Source: NVTR01 sp965237505 (GTDB lineage Bacteria; Pseudomonadota; Alphaproteobacteria; Rhodobacterales; Rhodobacteraceae). Taken from it: a stretch of 64,000 bases of DNA. The position numbers were made by a program, and so were the translations under genes. The notes beneath the pieces were generated by a model that searched no databases, was not told where the DNA came from, and saw nothing but the letters and a program-made list of their open reading frames with translations. Of this stretch, positions 1 to 10,184 are shown one piece after another (within the stretch, counting starts at the first letter, position 1; each line of letters starts with the position of its first letter). The stretch is taken from NCBI GenBank assembly GCA_965237505.1, contig CBDEFR010000009.1, positions 1,116,001-1,180,000 on the forward strand, in the 5' to 3' direction.

Positions 1-615
1 GGCGCGGTGCACACGCCGGTCGACGTGCAGGATATTGGTTGCGATTTCTATGCGGTCACCGGCCACAAGCTTTATGGCCCGTCCGGATCGGGCGCGATTT
101 ATGTAAAAATGGAGCGCATGGCCGAAATGCGCCCCTTCATGGGCGGCGGCGACATGATCAAAGAGGTCACGCGCGAGACCGTCAGCTACAATGATCCGCC
201 AATGAAATTCGAGGCCGGCACACCGGGCATCGTTCAGACAATCGGTTTCGGTGCGGCATTGGATTATCTGATGGATCTGGGTTTCAGAGACATCGTGCGC
301 CACGAGGCTGATCTGCGCGACTACGCACAGCAGCGTCTTGGCGGGCTCAACTGGCTGAACATTCAAGGTAATGCACCGGGAAAAGGCGCGATCTTTTCGT
401 TTACTCTGAATGGCGCGGCCCACCCGCATGACATCTCAACGGTGCTGGATAAAAAGGGCGTCGCGGTGCGCGCCGGCCATCATTGTGCGCAGCCGCTGAT
501 GACCCATCTGGGCTTCACCGCCACCTGTCGGGCATCGTTTGGCATGTATAACACCCGCCAAGAGGTGGATGTTCTGGTCGACGCACTGGAACTTTGTCAC
601 GAATTATTTGACTGA
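1..615 (+). CDS. sufS: Cysteine desulfurase SufS, C-terminal part (5' end outside window)
   Basis: The reading frame is open from base 1 and stops at 615, leaving about 204 residues of a roughly 400-residue PLP enzyme. The pyridoxal-phosphate lysine lies in TGHKLYGPSG (codon 67-69). The active-site cysteine lies in RAGHHCAQPL (codon 484-486), the sequence typical of group II (SufS/CsdA) desulfurases. The family takes sulfur from L-cysteine as a persulfide and passes it to SufE/SufU and the SufBCD scaffold for Fe-S cluster assembly in the cytoplasm. The stop is followed at once by tRNA-Arg, so this is the last gene of its transcription unit here. The truncation is only the window edge. Confidence 0.93.
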   Translation, partial: GAVHTPVDVQDIGCDFYAVTGHKLYGPSGSGAIYVKMERMAEMRPFMGGGDMIKEVTRETVSYNDPPMKFEAGTPGIVQTIGFGAALDYLMDLGFRDIVRHEADLRDYAQQRLGGLNWLNIQGNAPGKGAIFSFTLNGAAHPHDISTVLDKKGVAVRAGHHCAQPLMTHLGFTATCRASFGMYNTRQEVDVLVDALELCHELFD

Positions 616-665
616 TCATTGCCAATTGCGAGTGCTGTGGAGGCTCGCTATACCGCGCACACACG

Positions 666-742
<77 letters not shown>

Positions 743-780
743 ATCTTTTCAAGGGGTTATTTGACCAGCTCAATGCTCTA

Positions 781-1826
781 GAGCATTTCCGGTTTAGTTT
801 GGTCCATATCCGGATGCTGCGAAGAAGTTTGCACATTCCTGTTTTGAGAACAGTTCGAGGATTTCGCCGACACCTTTCCACAAGGTGTCAACGGTTCTCG
901 CGGCCAATCTCTTCATGTGTGCTTTGAGCTTTGAGAAAGCCAGCTCGATTGGGTTCAGATCCGGCGAATATGGTGGCAGGAATAGCAGCCATGCGCCGCG
1001 CTCCCTGATTGCTGCATTGGCTGCGGCAACCTTGTGAGCGGGCAGATTATCCATCACCACAACATCGCCCTTTTGCAGGGTCGGTGCGAGTTGGGTTTTG
1101 ATGTAGGTGATGAATGCGGGACCATCCATCGGGCCGTCCAGTACCCATGGAGCCGTCATGCCATCATGGCGCAGACCGGCAATGAAAGTCATGGTTTTCC
1201 AGTGGCCATGGGGGATTGAAGCTATCAGCCGCTGACCTTTTGCAGACCGCCCTCGAAGCCGGGCCATTTTTGTGTTCAACCCGGTTTCATCAATGAACAC
1301 GATCCTGCCCAACAGATGCAGGTGATGCTTCAGCCAATCCTGGCGTTTTCGCCAACGGCGGCGTTTGGCCCGCACATCAACCCGCTCCTGTTCACTGGCG
1401 TGAGCCGTTTTTTTTATAAGTGATCTGATTAGCACGCAGCCAGTCATCCAGCGTTGAAGAGCCGGCACGCAGGCCATATATCTCATATAAGCGGGCACAT
1501 AGTTCGGCCAATGTCAGATCCGGCTGTTTGCCGATCCAACCAATCATGTCAGCGCGATACGGATCAAGTTTGCTCTTGCGTTTCTTCGGCGCTTTCAAAC
1601 CAACATGGCCAACTTCCATGGCCTGCCTGACAAACCGAATGGCCGAACTGGCGCTTACTTTAAACTGCCGTGCCGCTTCGCGACGCGATACACCCGACGC
1701 AACCAAATCAACAATACGAAGTCGTAAATCCTGAGATAAAGCCATGATAACACCTCCTGATTCCTTGAATCAGAAGAAGCTCAATTCGTAAACCCGAGTT
1801 TGATTCTAAGCTGGCCGGAAATGCTC
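781..1826 (-). mobile_element. IS630-family element IS630-1, copy A
   Basis: A 1046-bp element bounded by inverted ends starting GAGCATTTCCGG and flanked by TA on both sides (779-780, 1827-1828), the TA duplication expected of IS630/Tc1 elements. Almost identical 1046-bp copies lie at 36676-37721 and 38393-39438, so the element moved recently. Confidence 0.95.
794..1745 (-). CDS. IS630-family transposase (two frames joined by frameshift), copy A
   Basis: Two overlapping frames make the transposase. The first (1392-1745, 117 aa) is a helix-turn-helix region (REAARQFKVSASSAIRFV). The second (794-1498, 234 aa) is the DDE catalytic domain with FIDETG, VVMDNLPAHK and the PYSPDLNPIE motif carrying the last acidic residue. 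The frames overlap around a run of eight A (minus strand) at about 1405-1412, the usual slippery site for frameshifting in this family. No disabling mutation is visible, so the copy could be active. Confidence 0.93.
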
Positions 1827-1877
1827 TAGAACTGCATTAGCAATCACGTAGCAAGCACGCGCGCTGATTTCCCCGCT

Positions 1878-4490
1878 TCAAGAAGGCTCATCTGCCATCA
1901 GGTATTCTGGCAGTTTCACCCTCCATTCGCTCATGAGAATGAGCGTACACTGGACGGTTTCGCCGTTGTTTTGGACCAACTCCAACTGGCCGGCAGGGGT
2001 GTAGTCATCCCATGCGAAGCTGTCGGATAGAAAGGCGAGAACCTCGCGCTTGTAGGCTGTGTCGAGATTGTCGAGCTGATCGCCCTTGGTTTCTAGCACG
2101 GTGATCCGCTTAGCTTCCCCGTGACCCTGTGCCGCAAAGATGAAATCCGGGTATATTTTAGCCTTCTTCCAGCCCTGGATACCGTATTCCATCCGAGCGA
2201 CGTTGCGATGCCACCACGCAAGCGCCTCGTCCCCGTCGAGATAAACGGCGACCTCCCGCTCTTGCCCGTTCAGTTCATTTTCGTAGACGGGCGAAAATAG
2301 GCTTTTTTCCAAGGGACCGCCCGTGTTGCTGAGAAGCTGGCGGGCGTTCTCGGCTTCCGTCGTCTCGACACAAAACGGCATTCGCCAGTTTCGACCGTCC
2401 AGACGTAAGCGAAATTGAATGCTACCGGCGGCGACCTCGTCCTTGAACATTGCCTCGGCCCGCGCCGTGCGCGCCGTGTCGAGCCCCTTACGCAACTCTT
2501 CAACAATCAGGTTCGCCAACCTGCCGATCTTCGCGTCGTCGAAGCCGCGCACGCGGAGCGTTGCGAGAAGGCGGCCAACGATCTCGCGCCCGACAAAAGG
2601 GTTAGGCACGATATCGGAGATCATGCGGACCGCATAGGCGGCGTCGAAGACCAGCGTTTCAGTGTTATTCGCGACAGTCTCACCGACGAACAGTTCGTCG
2701 CCATCATCAGAGAGCCTGATCCGCTGAAGCTGGCTTTCGGCAGCTTGAGCGTTTTCGGGTATACGGGCAGCAATATCCTGTGGATCGAAGCCGCGCCAGT
2801 CGATGCCTGAGAGCACGTCGGTCTCGTAATCAAGCTCGCGAACCTCTCCCCCTTCCACGATCATCACCTTGGGCAGGTAAATTTCGGTCGAGGTAAAATC
2901 AGGGCGGCGGTCGATCTTCCGTACGACTTTAACCAACCCGGATGTGTCACCCTGGGTCACTTGCAGGACGAGATCGCCAAGACCGTCCTTTTCAAGTCCG
3001 TCCTTGACGGCTTCGACCACGGTCGCGGTGTCAGCGCGATGTGTGATGACGTGGCATTCGTCGAGAGCCGGAATTTCGGTTTTGATCGCGCTCGGTTGAC
3101 GCAGAATGCGCCCTACGAGCTGCGTCATCGCCCCCAGGTTGGAGTTAGCCGCGAGGGCGCAAAGGACATAGGCGAAGGGGCAGTCCCAGCCTTCCCGAAG
3201 CGCTTGCTTCGTAATGATCGCTCGGACTCGGTTGGTCGGGGAAAGTAAGTCCAGATTCTCTGGCTGATTTAGGTCGTTCTGCTCAGCCGTCTTGACGGCA
3301 ATTTCGGCCTCATCGAAGCCCGCTGTCAGAAGCCAGTCCTTCACGTCTTCGGCATGGATGTGGCTGCTCTCGCGCTGGTCGGCACCAGTGCGCTCCACGT
3401 GAATCAGCATGATCGGGCGGATATAGCGGCCCGTATCGGCGCGGAACTGCCGCGCATCGCCATCAAGAGCATTGAGTATTGAGAGGGCGGCGTTGAGCGT
3501 TGCCTTCCAGTCGTTTCCCTGCCGGGGATCGAGGTTGAGGGGCATTTTGATCATACCCTCGCGGTCCAACTCCCGTCCCGTCACTTCCACAAGCTCGTTC
3601 GCATAGCGCCCCTCGCGAGGGTTCTTTCCGCCACGCGGTTGCACGTCCTGCGGCGTCGCCGTCAGCTCAAGGACGAAGCAGGGGTTGAAGCCGTAAAGGG
3701 TGCCGAAGGCCAAGTCAGAGATGGCACGATGACCCTCGTCCAGCACCACCACGGGCCGGATGATTCGCAAGGCGTTGCCGAGCGAATCTTTCACCATCGG
3801 GAACATATCCTCATAGGCGGAGAGATTTGGCGTGCGGTCGAGCGCGGCCTTGTGCGCCTGTTGCTCGCCCTCGGGCGGAAAGAAGCCATGCACGTCGCCT
3901 CGGTCCTGAAACATCTTCAACGTATCTTGATTTTTCCGGTTCGAGGATTGAAGCATTAGGATTATGATGCAGAGGTTCGTTTCAATGTCACGCGCATCAA
4001 GGCGGTCGGATTTTTCCATGATCCTAACCCGTCCAGCGGCGGCTCGGTCGAGCGCTTGCCGGTAGGGGTGTTGCCGGTCTTTCAGGTGCTTCAGCGTCTG
4101 GGTGTAGATTGCCTCGTTCGGCACAATCCAGAGGACGAAACCGTTATTGCGGTCAAGATAGCGCCCCATGATCTTTGAGACAGCGGAAACGGCCAACCAA
4201 GTCTTGCCGCCTCCTGTCGGCACCTTCAGCACCGCATTGGGTACAGGCCGGTTGCATCCGTCCACGCGCGGCGAGAACGGAATGGCGGCACGGGAAGGGG
4301 GCAGCTTTCCGTCCACCTCCAGAGCCTCCCAAGCCTCCTTAGCGAAGTCTGGCATGGCGAGACCAAGGTCCGGGTCCTGCGCAGCAAGCACGGCGACCCT
4401 GTCCGCCCGCGCCTTCTTGTCCTTCAGAAGGTCCAGATACGCGTCGAGCGTAGTCAGCACGCGGTCCTGATAGTCGAGCTGACGGAACAT
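1878..4490 (-). CDS. res: Type III restriction enzyme, Res subunit
   Basis: An 870-residue protein, normal for Res of type III restriction-modification systems. The N-terminal half is a superfamily 2 helicase: Walker A PTGGGKTW at residues 91-98, Walker B DEGH at 251-254, then ELTATP (motif III) and QLVGRILRQP (motif VI). Near the C terminus, PDFIF followed by VLETKG fits a PD-(D/E)XK nuclease. Res uses ATP to translocate and cuts only in complex with Mod. It starts 6 bp after the mod stop codon, so the two form an operon. Mod is truncated (next entry), so Res probably lacks its specificity subunit and is likely inactive although its own frame is intact. Confidence 0.92.
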   Translation of the reverse strand: MFRQLDYQDRVLTTLDAYLDLLKDKKARADRVAVLAAQDPDLGLAMPDFAKEAWEALEVDGKLPPSRAAIPFSPRVDGCNRPVPNAVLKVPTGGGKTWLAVSAVSKIMGRYLDRNNGFVLWIVPNEAIYTQTLKHLKDRQHPYRQALDRAAAGRVRIMEKSDRLDARDIETNLCIIILMLQSSNRKNQDTLKMFQDRGDVHGFFPPEGEQQAHKAALDRTPNLSAYEDMFPMVKDSLGNALRIIRPVVVLDEGHRAISDLAFGTLYGFNPCFVLELTATPQDVQPRGGKNPREGRYANELVEVTGRELDREGMIKMPLNLDPRQGNDWKATLNAALSILNALDGDARQFRADTGRYIRPIMLIHVERTGADQRESSHIHAEDVKDWLLTAGFDEAEIAVKTAEQNDLNQPENLDLLSPTNRVRAIITKQALREGWDCPFAYVLCALAANSNLGAMTQLVGRILRQPSAIKTEIPALDECHVITHRADTATVVEAVKDGLEKDGLGDLVLQVTQGDTSGLVKVVRKIDRRPDFTSTEIYLPKVMIVEGGEVRELDYETDVLSGIDWRGFDPQDIAARIPENAQAAESQLQRIRLSDDGDELFVGETVANNTETLVFDAAYAVRMISDIVPNPFVGREIVGRLLATLRVRGFDDAKIGRLANLIVEELRKGLDTARTARAEAMFKDEVAAGSIQFRLRLDGRNWRMPFCVETTEAENARQLLSNTGGPLEKSLFSPVYENELNGQEREVAVYLDGDEALAWWHRNVARMEYGIQGWKKAKIYPDFIFAAQGHGEAKRITVLETKGDQLDNLDTAYKREVLAFLSDSFAWDDYTPAGQLELVQNNGETVQCTLILMSEWRVKLPEYLMADEPS

Positions 4491-4496
4491 GACGCG

Positions 4497-5349
4497 TCAG
4501 CTCTTGTCGACGCGGTAAAGGGCGAAGGGAAGCGGCACGAATTCCACAGCCACATTCTGCTCGGCGAGCATCTTTTGGCTCACATAGCGGGCAGGCGCAA
4601 AGACCAGGTGACGGCTCGTCGGATCGTTGGCAGCAAACGCCTTGGCGCGCGAAAGCGTCAACGCGGCCTCAGAGGTTTTCAGCCAGTCCAGATCGGGCTT
4701 GTAGATTAGCCAGACATGCTGGCCGTCAGTCGCTCCAAGATAGAAGTCGTCCTGCCGCATAGTGGACGGGTCGAAGGCCCGTGCTGTTGCCATGTGGAAT
4801 AGGACGGAGCCGATAACGTCGAAAGACGGCAATGCCTCACCACTCAGCACTTTGTCCAATTCGACCGGCGCGCCAAGCGTGCAATAAGTGAACGTGCCAC
4901 CAAGCCCCTCGGCGCGGTTGTCGACCGTCTTCTCGCCCGTAACGATCAGTTCACCGTCTTTGACCGTTTTCTTGATGGCGTCATATTCATGGCCATGCAG
5001 GTTCGCAATGGCCTCAACTTTCTGAACCAACTCATCGGCTCTCGTCAGAGCCCTCCAATTCAGGCGCTCGCGCATAAGCTCAATCTTCTGCGTGCCTTTA
5101 AACTCATAGCCGTTGACGACACGGCGCACGCGCTCAGCGGTCAGGCTGTCGGCATAGTCCTCCATCTCGACCATGATGAAGCGACGATTACCGCCATCGA
5201 GCCTGTTTGTATCCAAAACTGCATGGGCAGTAGTAGCTGATCCAGCAAAGCTATCGAGCACAATCGCAGATCGGTTGCCGATCACTTTTAATATCTTGTT
5301 TATAAGCTTGGTCGGTTTTGGGGTGGCGAATACATCAGATGTTCCGATT
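4497..5349 (-). pseudogene. mod: Type III DNA methyltransferase Mod, C-terminal fragment
   Basis: About 280 residues of an N6-adenine methyltransferase of the type III Mod family. The SAM-binding motif appears as LDSFAGSATTAHAV. In these beta-class enzymes the catalytic DPPY motif precedes the SAM motif, and it is missing because the gene is cut at 5349/5350 by the IS3-like element. No N-terminal half exists on the far side of that element (IS21 sequence follows), so this is a deletion-type junction. The fragment cannot methylate and also held the target-recognition region for Res. The remainder reads in frame to a stop just before res. Confidence 0.9.
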
Positions 5350-5399
5350 TCCTTGGACACAGAATTGGCTTAATCGAAGTGTCCAAGGAGGACCGGAAC

Positions 5400-5810
5400 A
5401 TGACCGATAATTTTGAGAAGAAAGTTGCTGTTGATGGGCCTGTGGTAAATGCGGGCGAGCTTGGCTCGTCCACGTTTTCCCCAGGCCAGGCTTTGCCGGC
5501 AGGCCCGCTGGGACTTGGCCAGCGATGGACGGTGGCGCGCAAGCGTGAGGTCGTTCTGCGGCTTTTGCGTGACGAGCCGGTGCAACTTCTGTCGCGCCAG
5601 TTGGGCGTAGAGATCTTCCGGCTCGAGCAGTGGCGTGAGAAAGCGATCGGCGGGATCGACGCCTCGCTCAAGCAACGCAAGGGCGATCCGGTGCAGGCGG
5701 AACTGGATAGCGCCATGAAGCGGATCGGAGAGTTGACCATGCAGGTGGAACTGCTGGAGGCCAAGACGGAGACCTTCGGCCCTTTGGGGCGGCGGAGGTC
5801 GCGGCGATGA
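5400..5810 (+). CDS. IS3-like transposase OrfA
   Basis: About 136 residues from the ATG at 5400 (an upstream ATG at 5379 is also possible). A helix-turn-helix region (REVVLRLLRDEPVQLLSRQL) is followed by a predicted coiled coil (ELDSAMKRIGELTMQVELLE), the usual OrfA layout for DNA binding and oligomerisation. The stop overlaps the OrfB start by four bases (ATGA), so OrfB may be made by translational coupling rather than frameshifting. Confidence 0.85.
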   Translation: MTDNFEKKVAVDGPVVNAGELGSSTFSPGQALPAGPLGLGQRWTVARKREVVLRLLRDEPVQLLSRQLGVEIFRLEQWREKAIGGIDASLKQRKGDPVQAELDSAMKRIGELTMQVELLEAKTETFGPLGRRRSRR

Positions 5811-6712
5811 GTGCCGCCACCTCGCCCGGCACGGGTCTGGCCTACGGCCTGCGGCGGGTCTGCGCCGCCTGGGGCATGGCCCGCTCCTCGTTCTACGCCA
5901 TGACCTCCGGCCAGCACGCCGAGCAGCCGCCGGCAAAGCGTCGGGGACCGAAGCCCGCGATCTCGGACCAGGCGCTGCTGGTGGCGATCGAAGCCGACCT
6001 GGAGGCATCGCCCTGGGAGGGCGAGGGCTACCGCAAGGTCTGGGCTCGGCTTCGGGTCTGTCGCGACATCCGGGTTGCCCGCAAGCGGGTGCTCCGCCTG
6101 ATGCGCGAGAACAATCTGCTCTCGCCCCATCGCTGCCGCCGCCGTGGCGGCAATCCCCATGACGGTGAGATCATCACTCATGCCCCGAACCTCATGTGGG
6201 GCACCGATGGCGTTCGGGTGTTCACGGTGGACGACGGCTGGGGCTGGATCTTCACCGCCGTCGAGCATTGGAACGCCGAGTGTGTCGGCTGGCATGTCTG
6301 CAAGCGCGGCGACCGCTTCGCCGCCCTGCAGCCGATCTCCATGGGGCTTGCCGGGCTGTATGGCTCGACCGCGGCCGGCGCGGCTCGGGGGCTGGCCTTG
6401 CGGATGGATCACGGCTCCCAGTATCTGTCGGACCACTTCACCAACCAGATCAAGTTCTGGGGCATCCAGCCGTCCTACGCCTTCGTCGCCGAGCCCCAGA
6501 CCAACGGCGTCGCCGAGCGGTTCAATCGCACGCTGAAGGAACAGATCATCCATGGTCGCATCTACCGCAACATCGCGGAGCTGCGGGACGCCGTCCGCGA
6601 CTTCGTCGAACTCTACAATGCCCAGTGGATCGTCGAAAAGAACGGCTACCTGAGCCCCGCTCAAGCTCGTCAGGCGTGGCACGCCGCGATCTCAATCAGG
6701 CCCGCCGCGTGA
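5807..6712 (+). CDS. IS3-like transposase OrfB (DDE integrase)
   Basis: A 301-residue rve-type integrase. The three catalytic acids can be placed at WGTDGVRV, RMDHGSQY and NGVAERFN, spaced as in IS3-family OrfB proteins. An N-terminal helical region carries ARSSFYAM. It appears complete and ends about 20 bp before the right inverted repeat. Antisense ORFs across this gene are shadows of its GC-rich codons. Confidence 0.88.
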   Translation: MSAATSPGTGLAYGLRRVCAAWGMARSSFYAMTSGQHAEQPPAKRRGPKPAISDQALLVAIEADLEASPWEGEGYRKVWARLRVCRDIRVARKRVLRLMRENNLLSPHRCRRRGGNPHDGEIITHAPNLMWGTDGVRVFTVDDGWGWIFTAVEHWNAECVGWHVCKRGDRFAALQPISMGLAGLYGSTAAGAARGLALRMDHGSQYLSDHFTNQIKFWGIQPSYAFVAEPQTNGVAERFNRTLKEQIIHGRIYRNIAELRDAVRDFVELYNAQWIVEKNGYLSPAQARQAWHAAISIRPAA

Positions 6713-6732
6713 GACAAACTTGTGTCCAAGGA

Positions 6733-7320
6733 ACCGGGTGCGCTACACTGCGAGATGATCTCGAAGAGAAGCTCGGCCCCGGTCTTGCTCAGTGGCACAA
6801 AACCCAGCTCATCAATGATCAGCAGGTCCTGGCTGACCAGTTGTTTCTGCAAGCGCTGCAGGCGGCGTTCGTCGACGGCCTCGATGAGTTCATGGACGAG
6901 AGCAGCGGCAGTGGTGAAGCGTACTTTCCTGCCCTTCTGGCAGGCCGCCAGACCCAATCCCAGGGCGATATGGGTTTTACCTGTGCCGCTTGGCCCCAAT
7001 GCGATGATATTGGCGCGCCGGTCTATGAACTCACCGCGGGCCAGTTGCATGGTCAGGACCTTGTTCAGCGACGGGATGACCTTGAAGTTGAAGCTGTCCA
7101 GGCTTTTGGTCGCCGGGAACTTTGCGGCCTTGATCCTGCGCTCGATCATCCGGCGTTCGCGCTCGATCAGTTCCAACTCGCAAAGCCGCAGCAGGTAGTT
7201 GATGTGATCCTTGTTCTCCACTGCGCATTGCCGGGCCTGTTTGGCATATTCGCTGTGGAAGGTCGGCAGCCGGAGCTTCTTGAGGTGGTGCTGCAGCAGA
7301 ACCTGCGGGGTGTCGGTCAT
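6733..7320 (-). pseudogene. istB: IS21 helper ATPase IstB, 3' truncated
   Basis: The N-terminal and central parts of IstB, the AAA+ regulator that brings target DNA to the IstA transposase. Visible are the helical leader (MTDTPQVLLQHHLKKLRLP), Walker A GPSGTGKTH and Walker B LLIIDELGF. Homology ends at about FEIISQC, where the neighbouring IS begins. The later residues of the open frame come from that IS. The start codon overlaps the istA stop (ATGA), as usual in IS21. Confidence 0.9.
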
Positions 7321-8816
7321 GCCGGCGCCTGCGCCATCAGGCTCATGTAACTGGCAGGATCTGTGGTCTCGACCTGCGCCCTTGGAAGGTACGGGTAAAT
7401 CTCCAGATCGAGCCGGGGTGGGCGTTTCTCGATCCGGCAGAGGACGAGATGCTTCACTGCATCGTAGCCGATGGCCCCGAGTTCCAGTGATTACCTGATG
7501 GCGCCGTGAACATGGCCCATCTCGAAAGTCTCCAGCAGCCGCAGAACCTGGACGTATTCGCGCTTGCCCTTCTTTCCCATGCGCGCTTCCAGCAGCCGGT
7601 GCAGGGTGGCGAACTCCCCGGGCAGGTCCCAGCCCTGCAACGGAGCCGCCTGATCAAGCGCGCCGACCTTCTGTTCCAGCAGAGGCAGGAAGTGCATCGG
7701 ATCGAAGACCATGTCCGCTTTTTCGTAGGACCGCTTGTGGCAGGCGATGATTTCCGTGCCGCAGCCGATGATGACCTCGTGGACATAGCCGCGAACCTGG
7801 ACCTCGTGATGGGCGTATGCGACCGGCACGGAATAGTCGTTGTTGCGATAGCGGACCATCGAGATCGACGTCGCCCGGGTGCTGACCTTCTCGCAGGCGT
7901 CATAGGGCGTCAGGGGTAGTGTCATCAGCGCATCAAGATCACGCATCAGCCGCTCGCCGATAGTCTCGGAATGACCTCGCAATACTTCGTCCTGCCGTTT
8001 GAGGCATTGCTCCTCCAGCCGGGCGTTCAGATCATCGAAACTGTCAAAGCGCGGCATCGGCACCAGGAAGTTCCGCCGACCATAACCGATTGTGCCTTCG
8101 ACACTACCCTTGTCATTGCCCTTGCCAGGACGGCCGAACCGGTCCTCAAAGAGATAGTGCGACTGCAACTCCGAGAAAGTTCTGGTGCGTTGCCGGGTTC
8201 CGTCCCCGAGGATCCGCGCCACCGCGATCGTGGTGTTGTCGTAGAGCCCTGACAGCGGCGCGCCTCCGAAGAAGGCAAAGGCGGAGACATGGCCATCACA
8301 AAAGGCCTCGGTTGTCTCCGCCGGATAGGCCTTGATGAAGAACGCGTCCGAGTGCGGCAGAGACATTGCAAAGTAGTGCAGCTTGCGCACGACCCCGCCA
8401 ATCTCGCCAAGCGCCTCACCAAAATCAACCTGGGCGTGGCCCGGCGCGTGGCTCAGCGGCACGAACACCTCCCGCGTCCGCCGCTTCCGCTCACGCACAT
8501 AGTCCGTGACGATGGTGATGCCGCCGACGAAGCCATGTTCATCACGCAGACGCTCATATATCCGCTTCGACGTATGCCGCTGCTTCTTGAGCCGCGACTT
8601 ATCCTCTTCCAATATCTGGTTGATGAGCGGAATGAACGGGTCAAGCTTTGGACGGGCTGGTGGCCCATTCCTGCGATACCCCGGTGGCACCGCATGCTTC
8701 AGAATTTTTGACACAGTCTTGCGATCAATCCCAAAATGTCGGGCCGCCGCACTCTTGCTCATCCCATCCACATGGCACGCACGGCGTACCCGACTATACA
8801 GTTCCACAGAATACAT
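7317..8816 (-). pseudogene. istA: IS21 transposase IstA with premature stop
   Basis: A 500-codon frame encodes IstA: N-terminal helix-turn-helix (SAAARHFGIDRKTVSKIL), then the rve DDE core (HAPGHAQVDFGE, GLYDNTTIAV). It is broken by an in-frame TAA near 7491 (after GHVHGAIR). Beyond this stop the same frame continues with LELGAIGYDAVKHLVLCRIEKRPPRLDL, which matches the other IstA copies here. One nonsense change, CAA or CAG to TAA, would explain it. The stop overlaps the istB start. Confidence 0.9.
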
Positions 8817-8924
8817 CTCCCCGCCCTCAGCTCGTTTGCTTCAGGCTTCAAGGTGCGGAATTTTGCTCCGCGACGGTCAGATCATCCGACCGATTCCGTG
8901 GGTATTTTGTCTCCGGGATTCACA

Positions 8925-9112
8925 GCAAGCGTTATGAACAAACCAGCGTCATCATTACAACCAATCTGGAGTTCGGGGAGTGGGTGTCGGTCTTTGGCGA
9001 TGCCAAAATGACAACGGCACTTCTGGACAGGGTTACGCACCATTGTTCAATCATCGAGACCGGCAACAACTCGTTCCGTTTCTCACAGAGCAAAAACAGC
9101 CGCGTTCAATAA
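8925..9112 (+). pseudogene. istB: IstB C-terminal fragment (IS21-d)
   Basis: About 60 residues read from the IS21-b junction: RYEQTSVIITTNLEFGEW, then VFGDAKMTTALLDRVTHHC, ending at 9112. This is the sensor/arginine-finger end of IstB and belongs to a different IS21 subgroup from the other istB genes here (NLPFDEWTEVFGSERLTG). A close relative lies at 35749-36229. The upstream portion was lost or separated when IS21-b inserted. Confidence 0.85.
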
Positions 9113-9240
9113 GCCGTAAGCGCAAGCAAAGCCAAGAGACGAGCTCGCTATATGAGGGCATCTCGCCTATTGGCTTTGCACATCATAGGTGGGTCAATTT
9201 TAAATGCCAAAACCGGGTCAGTTTTAAATGCTCATTGACA
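8925..9240 (+). mobile_element. IS21-d remnant (3' end)
   Basis: The piece between IS21-b and 9240 ends in an IS21 terminus: TGTCAATGAGC read inward from 9240, followed by two copies of a TTTAAAA-containing subterminal repeat. It carries only the end of istB. It abuts an older decayed transposase gene, whose 5' part it replaced. Confidence 0.75.
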
Positions 9241-10184
9241 GGCTGGTGGAAGGGTCGCATCTTTCAGCGCGGCGAACCCTGGACAAACTGGGCATTCCAC
9301 GAACGACGTTCTACCGCTGGTATGATCGCTATCTGACGCGTGGTGAGGCCGCCTTGGAAGATCGGTCCCCGAAGTCTGCCCACGTCTGGACCGTATCCCT
9401 GACGCGGTTCGGGGCAAGGTCGTCAAGCTCGCATTGAAGGAGACTGAGCTGTCGCCTCGGGAACTGGCGGTCAGGTTCACTGATACCGAAAAGTACTTTG
9501 TATCAGAGGCTTCGGTCTACCGGCTACTGAAAGCCCATGACCTGATCAGCAGCCCTGCCTTCATTGTGATGAAGGCCGCCAGCGAGTTCAAAGACAAGAC
9601 AACGGCCATCAATCAGCTTCTGGCAGACCGACTTCACCTACCTCAAAGTCATCGGTTGGGGGTGGTTTTATCTCAGCACCATCCTGGACGATTACAGCCG
9701 CTACATCATCTCATGGAAGCTGTGCAGGACAATGAAAGCCGGGGACGTTACGGACACGCTGGAACTGGCCTTGCAGGCATCCGGTTGTGACCAGGTCCAC
9801 GTCGCTCACAAGCCGCGTCTGCTCAGCGATAACGGCTCCAGCTACGTCTCGGGCGACCTGGCAGAATGGCTGGAAGACAAGGGTATGCCTCATACGCGCG
9901 GCGCACCCTATCATCCGCAAACACAGGGAAAGATTGAGCGCTGGCACCAGACCCTGAAGAACCGCATTCTGCTGGAAAACTACTTCCTGCCAAGGGATCT
10001 CAAACGTCACATCGAGGCATTCGTCGATCACTACAATCATCAGCGCTATCATGAGAGCCTGAACAACGTCACGCCATCCGACGTCTACTTCGGACGGGCA
10101 CAAACCATTCTAAACAAACGAGAAAGGATCAAACGCAAAACACTCGAAAACCGGCGCTTGCAACACCGCAAACTCGCCGCATAA
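9241..10184 (+). pseudogene. Decayed IS3-like transposase (two frameshifts, 5' truncated)
   Basis: A helix-turn-helix piece (LSARRTLDKLGIPRTTFYRW) and an rve catalytic domain can be joined across two frameshifts, near 9385 and near 9620. In the correct frames the catalytic acids fall at WQTDFTYL, LSDNGSSY and GKIERWHQ. The C terminus (NHQRYHESLNNVTPSDVYFG) is intact and the last stop is at 10184. The 5' end is replaced by the IS21-d terminus. It cannot be expressed as one protein. Confidence 0.85.

Larger units (their letters stand above)
5350..6732 (+). mobile_element. IS3-family-like element with TCCTTGGACACA ends
   Basis: The terminal inverted repeats TCCTTGGACACA (5350 inward) and TGTGTCCAAGGA (ending 6732) bound a 1383-bp two-ORF element. 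No target duplication is visible. The left flank is mod and the right flank is a truncated IS21 istB, so the two flanks were not originally adjacent. Recombination with another copy, or an adjacent deletion, is the likely cause. Confidence 0.85.
6733..8924 (-). mobile_element. IS21-family element IS21-b, istB side truncated
   Basis: This carries istA and istB in the usual order. The istA-side end is TGTGAATCCCGGAGACAAAA read inward from 8924, a typical IS21 end. The istB side is cut at 6732/6733 by the preceding element. The 8924 end lies inside istB of a different IS21 (IS21-d), so IS21-b inserted into an older element. A premature stop in istA and the truncated istB make it inactive. Confidence 0.88.

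Noticed and set aside
5300..6682. A 460-codon minus-strand open frame across the IS3-like element
   Set aside because: It is antisense to the OrfA/OrfB transposase genes, crosses the element end, and lacks recognisable motifs; it is a GC-rich shadow frame.
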